Translations under genes and position numbers: made by a program
Part shown: positions 6,457 to 10,394 of the stretch, piece after piece
How the letters are laid out: every line of letters starts with the position of its first letter
Numbering within the stretch: position 1 is the first letter of the stretch
Assembly: GCA_046052705.1 (NCBI GenBank)
Contig: JBJOLU010000150.1
Span: forward strand, 1 to 10,394
DNA from: JBBATK01 sp046052705
Lineage (GTDB): Bacteria; Bacteroidota; Ignavibacteria; Kapaibacteriales; NICIL-2
DNA length: 10,394 nucleotides
Direction of reading: 5' to 3'
The notes under the pieces: generated by a model
Database searches by the model: none
The model's input: only the letters and a program-made list of their open reading frames with translations
What the model was told of the DNA's origin: nothing

Positions 6457-8172
6457 TTACTCAAAAACTACGGCGCGAGTTACAGGCACGCCGTCTACAT
6501 TGGCCCGAACAAACACCACACCGGACGCACCCTGAAGCACTTCGCGGCGCACGCGTACAAAGGTGCCGCGATCGGTGGTAAACACATCGCTATTGAGTTC
6601 GCCGGATTCGCAGAGTTCACAGAGCTCGGTAATTCTCATCCCGCGAGCATCGATCAACTCCACACTGTTCACATGGCTTGCAGTGGCAGAGACCTCTACT
6701 ACGGCCTCGTCCCTTGCAGGCAGAGGCCGCACCGGCGCTAGGGTTGCGGGCAACATGCTCTCTTTGGCATCCGTTGGTCCGCACAGGGTAACCACAGACG
6801 TATCGGCAGTGGAATCGCTCAGCCATGCGGTGATAACAAAACGCGTCGGCATCGGTGTGCGAGCTTTTAGCGTGAATCGCAATGGCCGCGCTGCAAATGC
6901 CGGCACCAACGAATCCACAATCTCGGTCTCTATAAAGCCCTCGGGAGAAATCTCCACGCGAGTAAGGCGGCGAGCCTCCGCGCTTCGATTGATGGCATGG
7001 GAAAAAAACACGCTCGTGGTTGCTGCATCGGACACTCGATGTGCGGCGGGCACGAGCGCAGTTAAACGACGTTGCACCGGCACGAAGTCCAGGCGCTCCA
7101 CAAATTGCGGTACGTCGATAAAGGGATTGCGCTTGCCTTGATAGGCGGCAATGGTATCGCCGCGTTTTTTCTCTTGGGCATCGGGAGGGTCTGCCACGTT
7201 CCACGCTCGCAAATCGGCGTCCATGGCGTACGGAGTTTGATAATAGTTAAACAGGTTTCCGTAGCGCAGAAAGTAATAGAACATCCCACGGGCAATGTTA
7301 CCTTTTGAAGCGTCCCGTGGCTCGAACACCGTGTCGCCTTTAGCCGTGAAACCCAGGCGTGATCCGCCCGTGGCGTCTTTCCACACTTTGGCAACGACAC
7401 CAAATGGATAATTCGCCCGCATGCTGTTCGCATTGGGATTGGTGGGATACAGGTGATAGATATCGCTTTTGTTGGGCTCGGACGACGATCCAAAACTCTG
7501 TGGCCACGAATGCTCGGTGTTGAATTCGCCATTGGGCGGGATGCCGGCGGTTTTCAGCTTCTTGCCCGTGTAGATACACTCCACGGAGTCGTTCACGTTG
7601 TCTGCTTTGCCAAACATTACTTCGCGGCCCGCTTTGTAGCCAAGCGAGGTATGATTAATCACTCGCGAGCGCAGAGTATCGAATAGCTTCGTGCCCTCTA
7701 GTGCGTCGGTGTAGCCGTATCCTATTCCCGCAGCGCTGGCGCTACCCTGCAAGTACTGCGGAAGAATGGTGGTAGAGCAATCTGTGTGTGCGTATACCAG
7801 AGCTACGGCAAACAACTGCACATTATGCCGTACGCGCAGTACACACCGAATGTCCAGGGAGTCCGCCGTAGACACAGACACCGGCAGAGCCGTGGCAGTG
7901 GAACACACCAAACTTCGATAGTACCTGGTATCAACAAGCACCACGGAATCTACCTGCATCGTGGCCGCTCCCGTATTGCGAACGCGTAGAGAAATCTCCG
8001 CGTCATCGCCAATTGGGTGCACGCCGATATCCATGATACTGTCCGCAGCCAAGCTTGGAAGCGCCCTGCAGGAAGATGAGGCATGTGCATACTGCGGCGG
8101 CATTACCATGCTCAGTACGAAAACGAGAGTCACAAAAAAGGTTCCGTGGAGGCCGGGGTTCATGCGGGTCAT
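6457..8172 (-). CDS. Secreted endonuclease I-family nuclease with T9SS-type C-terminal sorting domain
   Basis: From the ATG at 8172 the product has 571 residues: signal peptide (about 1-31, hydrophobic core FFVTLVFVLSMVM, AHA cleavage site); an Ig-like ASH/DUF1573-type beta domain (about 35-141, LRVRNTGAATMQVDSV); an endonuclease I domain (about 151-361); and a C-terminal domain (about 491-571). The nuclease shows FNTEHSWPQSFG (217-228), with H221 the likely catalytic His of the beta-beta-alpha-Me fold, then HLYPTN, FEPRD, KGNIARGMFYY and RNPFID. The last domain ends GVVFVRANVDG...TRAVVFE, like T9SS type A sorting domains, so the nuclease is probably released or bound on the cell surface to digest external DNA or RNA. 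The frame is open up to 8334, but the signal peptide and a promoter-like TATTTA at 8188-8193 argue for 8172; the ATG at 8163 is an alternative. Confidence 0.88.
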   Translation of the reverse strand: MTRMNPGLHGTFFVTLVFVLSMVMPPQYAHASSSCRALPSLAADSIMDIGVHPIGDDAEISLRVRNTGAATMQVDSVVLVDTRYYRSLVCSTATALPVSVSTADSLDIRCVLRVRHNVQLFAVALVYAHTDCSTTILPQYLQGSASAAGIGYGYTDALEGTKLFDTLRSRVINHTSLGYKAGREVMFGKADNVNDSVECIYTGKKLKTAGIPPNGEFNTEHSWPQSFGSSSEPNKSDIYHLYPTNPNANSMRANYPFGVVAKVWKDATGGSRLGFTAKGDTVFEPRDASKGNIARGMFYYFLRYGNLFNYYQTPYAMDADLRAWNVADPPDAQEKKRGDTIAAYQGKRNPFIDVPQFVERLDFVPVQRRLTALVPAAHRVSDAATTSVFFSHAINRSAEARRLTRVEISPEGFIETEIVDSLVPAFAARPLRFTLKARTPMPTRFVITAWLSDSTADTSVVTLCGPTDAKESMLPATLAPVRPLPARDEAVVEVSATASHVNSVELIDARGMRITELCELCESGELNSDVFTTDRGTFVRVRREVLQGASGVVFVRANVDGVPVTRAVVFE

Positions 8173-8187
8173 TAGTGATGCGGAAGG

Positions 8188-8216
8188 TAAATACGTTCGG
8201 TACACTTTTGATACAA
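8188..8216 (-). promoter_or_regulatory. Candidate promoter of the secreted nuclease gene (TTGTAT / TATTTA)
   Basis: On the - strand TTGTAT (8211-8216) and TATTTA (8188-8193) are 17 bases apart; TTTG and TATTTACC can equally be read as a Bacteroidota -33/-7 pair with a 20-base spacer. The predicted transcript start falls about 8-10 bases before the ATG at 8172, which excludes the longer upstream frame from the protein. Confidence 0.4.
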
Positions 8217-8241
8217 ACATACGCGAGTCGGTGCCGCCACA

Positions 8242-8304
8242 GCCCCGGTGATGCAAGTTGGAGAAACACGGTATGGAATCAGGTTGGAGAAACACGGCCG
8301 GGGC
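8242..8304. repeat. Composite repeat: 15-bp direct repeats inside a 7-bp inverted repeat
   Basis: GTTGGAGAAACACGG occurs exactly at 8257-8271 and 8283-8297 (26-bp period). The pair is flanked by GCCCCGG (8242-8248) and its complement CCGGGGC (8298-8304). The block sits between the divergent promoters of the nuclease gene and fabF, about 65-130 bases from either start codon, which suits a shared operator. No coding or transposase sequence is associated with it. Confidence 0.75.
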
Positions 8305-8340
8305 ACAATACCGGAGTGGGCGCCAATGGTTCATTCATAG

Positions 8341-8352
8341 TATTTTTGCACC
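8341..8352 (+). promoter_or_regulatory. Candidate fabF promoter -7 box (TATTTTTGCACC)
   Basis: TATTTTTG matches the Bacteroidota -7 consensus TAnnTTTG in full and ends 21 bases before the fabF ATG. No TTTG was found at the usual -33 spacing. The leader would be about 15 bases, A-rich, with AAGGC as a weak ribosome-binding site. Confidence 0.5.
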
Positions 8353-8369
8353 CAAAAAAAAGGCTAAAC

Positions 8370-9617
8370 ATGAAACGTGTCGTTATCACAGGACTTGGTG
8401 CACTCACTCCCATCGGCAATACCGTATCCGAGTATTGGCAAGGCTTAAAAGCCGGTGTGAGCGGAGCCGCACCCATCACGCATTTTGATGCGGAGAAATT
8501 CCGTACCCGCTTTGCCTGCGAGGTTAAAGGTTTCGACGCCATGCAGTTCATGGATAGGCGCGAGGTTGGCCGCACGGATTTGTTTTGTCAGTACGCCTTG
8601 GCATCAGCGCAGGAGTGCGTGGCTGATACAGGAATGAATCTGGACACGGTAGACAAAAACCGCATCGGCGTGATTTGGTCGTCCGGCATCGGCGGACTCA
8701 TCACGCTCGAGGAGCAGATCAAGAACTTTATGGGTGGCGATGGCACGCCGCGATACAGCCCCTTCTTTATTCCCAAGATGATCAGCGATATGGGCGCAGG
8801 TCTTATTTCCATTCGGTATGGATTCCGCGGCCCTAACTTCTGTACTGTATCGGCATGCTCGTCGTCGTCACACGGCATTCTGGATGCCTTCAATTACATT
8901 CGCCTGGGCAAAGCAAATGCTATTCTTTGCGGCGGCAGTGAAGCAGTGGTTACGCATTCGGCAATTGGTGGATTTAATGCGATGAAAGCTCTGAGTGAGC
9001 GCAACGACGATCCCACCACGGCATCGCGTCCCTTCGACAAAAACCGCGATGGCTTTGTGCTTGGCGAAGGCGCGGGCGCATTGATGCTGGAAGAGCTTGA
9101 GCACGCACTGAATCGTGGTGCGAAGATCTACGGAGAAATGGTTGGCGGCGGCGCTACCGGCGATGCCTATCACATCACGGCAGGTCATCCCGAGGGACTG
9201 GGAGTAATTCTTGCTATTGAGGAAACATTGCGCGAAGCGCAACTTTCTCCGTCGGATGTGGATTATATCAACCTGCATGCTACCTCCACTCCGGTGGGCG
9301 ACCCCGCCGAGGCTGCAGCCATTGTGCACATGTTCGGCTCCTGCTTGGACACTCTTCATGTAAGCGGTACCAAATCCATGACGGGCCACTTGCTTGGTGC
9401 TGCCGGCGCCATCGAAGCAGTGGCTTCGGTTCTGGCTCTTACGAACAATACTGTGCCCCCCACCATCAACATTCAAGAGCGCGACGACACCGTAGATGCG
9501 CGGTTAAATGTTACAGCCAACGCTGCTGTAGAAAAGCCCATCAACGTGGTGTTAAGCAATACCTTCGGCTTCGGCGGTCACAATGCCGTACTCGCGTTTA
9601 AGCGGTTCGAGGGATAA
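8370..9617 (+). CDS. fabF: Beta-ketoacyl-ACP synthase II (FabF)
   Basis: Cytosolic condensing enzyme of type II fatty acid synthesis: it elongates acyl groups bound to the active-site Cys with malonyl-ACP, releasing CO2. The 415 residues are the usual length. The thiolase-fold catalytic triad is intact: Cys163 in TVSACSSSSHG, His303 in NLHATSTPVGD and His340 in GTKSMTGHLLGAAGA, with Lys335 beside it; FGFGGHN (399-405) forms the C-terminal glycine-rich loop. The frame stays open upstream to 8055, but the family-typical MKRVVITGLGALTPIG start at 8370, the AAGGC site and the candidate -7 box all place the start here. fabF usually follows acpP and precedes rnc; here it is divergent from a secreted nuclease and followed by a lipoprotein gene, so it is probably transcribed alone. 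It could serve a specialised KS, but nothing suggests so. Confidence 0.96.
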   Translation: MKRVVITGLGALTPIGNTVSEYWQGLKAGVSGAAPITHFDAEKFRTRFACEVKGFDAMQFMDRREVGRTDLFCQYALASAQECVADTGMNLDTVDKNRIGVIWSSGIGGLITLEEQIKNFMGGDGTPRYSPFFIPKMISDMGAGLISIRYGFRGPNFCTVSACSSSSHGILDAFNYIRLGKANAILCGGSEAVVTHSAIGGFNAMKALSERNDDPTTASRPFDKNRDGFVLGEGAGALMLEELEHALNRGAKIYGEMVGGGATGDAYHITAGHPEGLGVILAIEETLREAQLSPSDVDYINLHATSTPVGDPAEAAAIVHMFGSCLDTLHVSGTKSMTGHLLGAAGAIEAVASVLALTNNTVPPTINIQERDDTVDARLNVTANAAVEKPINVVLSNTFGFGGHNAVLAFKRFEG

Positions 9618-9665
9618 TCCACTCCGCCTATTTTTTGGCGAATTATCGTTGCAGTGAAACAGAAC

Positions 9666-9692
9666 TCATAAGTGAGGTTTACTCACTCATGA
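9666..9692. repeat. Inverted repeat downstream of fabF
   Basis: TCAT(a)AGTGAG at 9666-9676 pairs with CTCACT(c)ATGA at 9682-9692 around a 5-base loop, giving a 10-bp stem with one mismatch. It lies 49 bases after the fabF stop codon and about 70 bases before the next start. There is no T-tract, so it is either a weak terminator for fabF or an operator for the downstream gene. Confidence 0.5.
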
Positions 9693-9733
9693 AGCCGTTG
9701 CTGTTGCTATGGCTATACGTTATTTCAAGCGTG

Positions 9734-9746
9734 TATTTTTTGCACC
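9734..9746 (+). promoter_or_regulatory. Candidate -7 box of the last lipoprotein gene (TATTTTTTGCACC)
   Basis: TATTTTTTGCACC is the fabF box with one extra T and ends 14 bases before the ATG. It is close to TAnnTTTG with a one-base longer spacer. No -33 TTTG is evident. The leader would be short and has no Shine-Dalgarno site. Confidence 0.4.
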
Positions 9747-9760
9747 GATAAACCACCGCC

Positions 9761-10394
9761 ATGGCACGTATTTCAACCGATAAAGTAAGCGCGGCATTGC
9801 ACTTTGTTAGTGCTATAGTTGTGTTGTGTTTTGTGTTCTTGTCGTCGTGCAAGGATTATTCCACCGGACCAACAAAAAATATAGACAGCACCACCGTCAG
9901 TCCCGGGTATGGCAAAGACACTACGGTGTTTGCACCTGCTTCTATGCGAGTAGGTACAAAGGACTCTATCATTATCTCAAACTGGCGCGGCGATGCGAGC
10001 TTCTTGGATTTTAAAGACATGTTTCAGAATGTGAGAGAAGGCAGAGCCTCTGTCTATTTCGGTACGCGCAGAATTCCCATACTGTCACTTGCGTACGACA
10101 GCCTCAAAAAACATACCGTGGTCTGCTTTATTGCCCAACCATCCACAGAGTACATTCAGCAGCCTGATACATACGTAAAGCAGTTTTTGTCGTTGGGTGT
10201 ATACATGGCCAACGAAATAATTTACTACACTTCAAAAACCGCCACCACCCTTGTGTACCCGCAGGGACAGGCCAGGAGTGTGAGCTTTTCCTTGAGCGGA
10301 CTAAGTATTGTCAATAACATGACAAGGGTACACTCATCCACCAGCGAACCTACAACCACGAGTACTTTTAGTGAGAAAGTGGATGTGATGGCAA
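9761..10394 (+). CDS. N-terminal part of an unrecognised lipoprotein (3' end outside window)
   Basis: Reading from the ATG at 9761 the frame stays open to the right edge (211 codons seen). Residues 1-30 are a lipoprotein signal: a short basic N-terminus, a long apolar segment, and FLSSC with Cys30 as the lipidation site. A Thr/Ser/Pro/Gly-rich linker follows (about 32-60), then a region of alternating beta-strand character (SIIISNW, ASVYFGTRRIPILSL, HTVVCFIAQP, ATTLVYPQGQ, RSVSFSLSGLSIV). The strand pattern suggests a beta-sandwich or Ig-like surface module, but I recognise no family. There is no Shine-Dalgarno site. The protein is probably exposed at the periplasmic face or cell surface. The only complete frame in this area (9826-10014) is a shadow in another frame. 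Confidence 0.75.
   Translation, partial: MARISTDKVSAALHFVSAIVVLCFVFLSSCKDYSTGPTKNIDSTTVSPGYGKDTTVFAPASMRVGTKDSIIISNWRGDASFLDFKDMFQNVREGRASVYFGTRRIPILSLAYDSLKKHTVVCFIAQPSTEYIQQPDTYVKQFLSLGVYMANEIIYYTSKTATTLVYPQGQARSVSFSLSGLSIVNNMTRVHSSTSEPTTTSTFSEKVDVMA

Noticed and set aside
8173..8334. A 54-residue N-terminal extension of the secreted nuclease
   Set aside because: It would put non-signal residues before a good signal peptide, it covers the candidate promoter and the repeat block, and it has no ribosome-binding site.
8055..8369. A 105-residue N-terminal extension of FabF
   Set aside because: FabF proteins start at MKRVVITG; the extension overlaps the divergent nuclease gene and the regulatory region.
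9629..9645. CGCC-tatttttt-GGCG as a fabF terminator
   Set aside because: Only four base pairs with an 8-base loop and no T-tract after the stem; too weak to call.
1..10394. tRNA or rRNA genes, CRISPR array, IS element, phage or defence system
   Set aside because: Scanning both strands I saw no tRNA-like T-arm signature, no regularly spaced repeat array, no transposase or integrase, and no defence-type protein; the genes are housekeeping or envelope related.

Overview
The window looks like chromosomal DNA from a Bacteroidota/FCB-group bacterium, possibly the Ignavibacteria/Kapabacteria/Chlorobi side (inference). The reasons are a ClpC close to Chlorobi/Bacteroidota forms, a secreted endonuclease I with a type IX secretion (T9SS)-like C-terminal sorting domain, lipoproteins with SSC-type lipoboxes, mostly weak or absent Shine-Dalgarno sites, and -7 boxes of the Bacteroidota type (TAnnTTTG). 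No rRNA, tRNA, CRISPR array, insertion sequence or phage gene was seen.

Layout: (1) 1-528, + strand, the C-terminal end of a protein with a divergent OmpA-like domain. A bidirectional hairpin terminator lies between it and the convergent clpC. (2) 731-5179, - strand, a co-directional series read from right to left: mraY (peptidoglycan lipid I synthesis), a small OB-fold-like lipoprotein, and clpC (AAA+ unfoldase for ClpP). The gaps hold strong hairpins and short direct repeats, so this is probably not one tight operon. (3) 5180-5493, a 314-base divergent promoter region with a 35-base stem-loop. (4) 5494-6456, + strand, a pirin-family protein with a Tat-like signal. It ends exactly where (5) a convergent secreted endonuclease I ends (6457-8172, - strand). 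(6) 8173-8369, a divergent regulatory region with a composite of direct and inverted repeats. (7) 8370-9617, + strand, fabF (fatty acid chain elongation). (8) 9761 to the right edge, + strand, an unrecognised lipoprotein that runs off the window.

Functionally, envelope biogenesis (mraY, fabF, an OmpA-like protein, two lipoproteins) and protein quality control (clpC) share the window with two exported enzymes. These are mostly ordinary single genes, and I do not see a new multi-gene system. The more interesting material is in the intergenic DNA: a TTTTTGCAC motif 18-22 bases before three start codons, a composite repeat before fabF, a long stem-loop before mraY, a near-perfect operator-like palindrome and a tandem octamer before clpC, and an in-frame 15-base repeat at the start of the small lipoprotein gene. 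mraY and fabF also lack their usual neighbours here.
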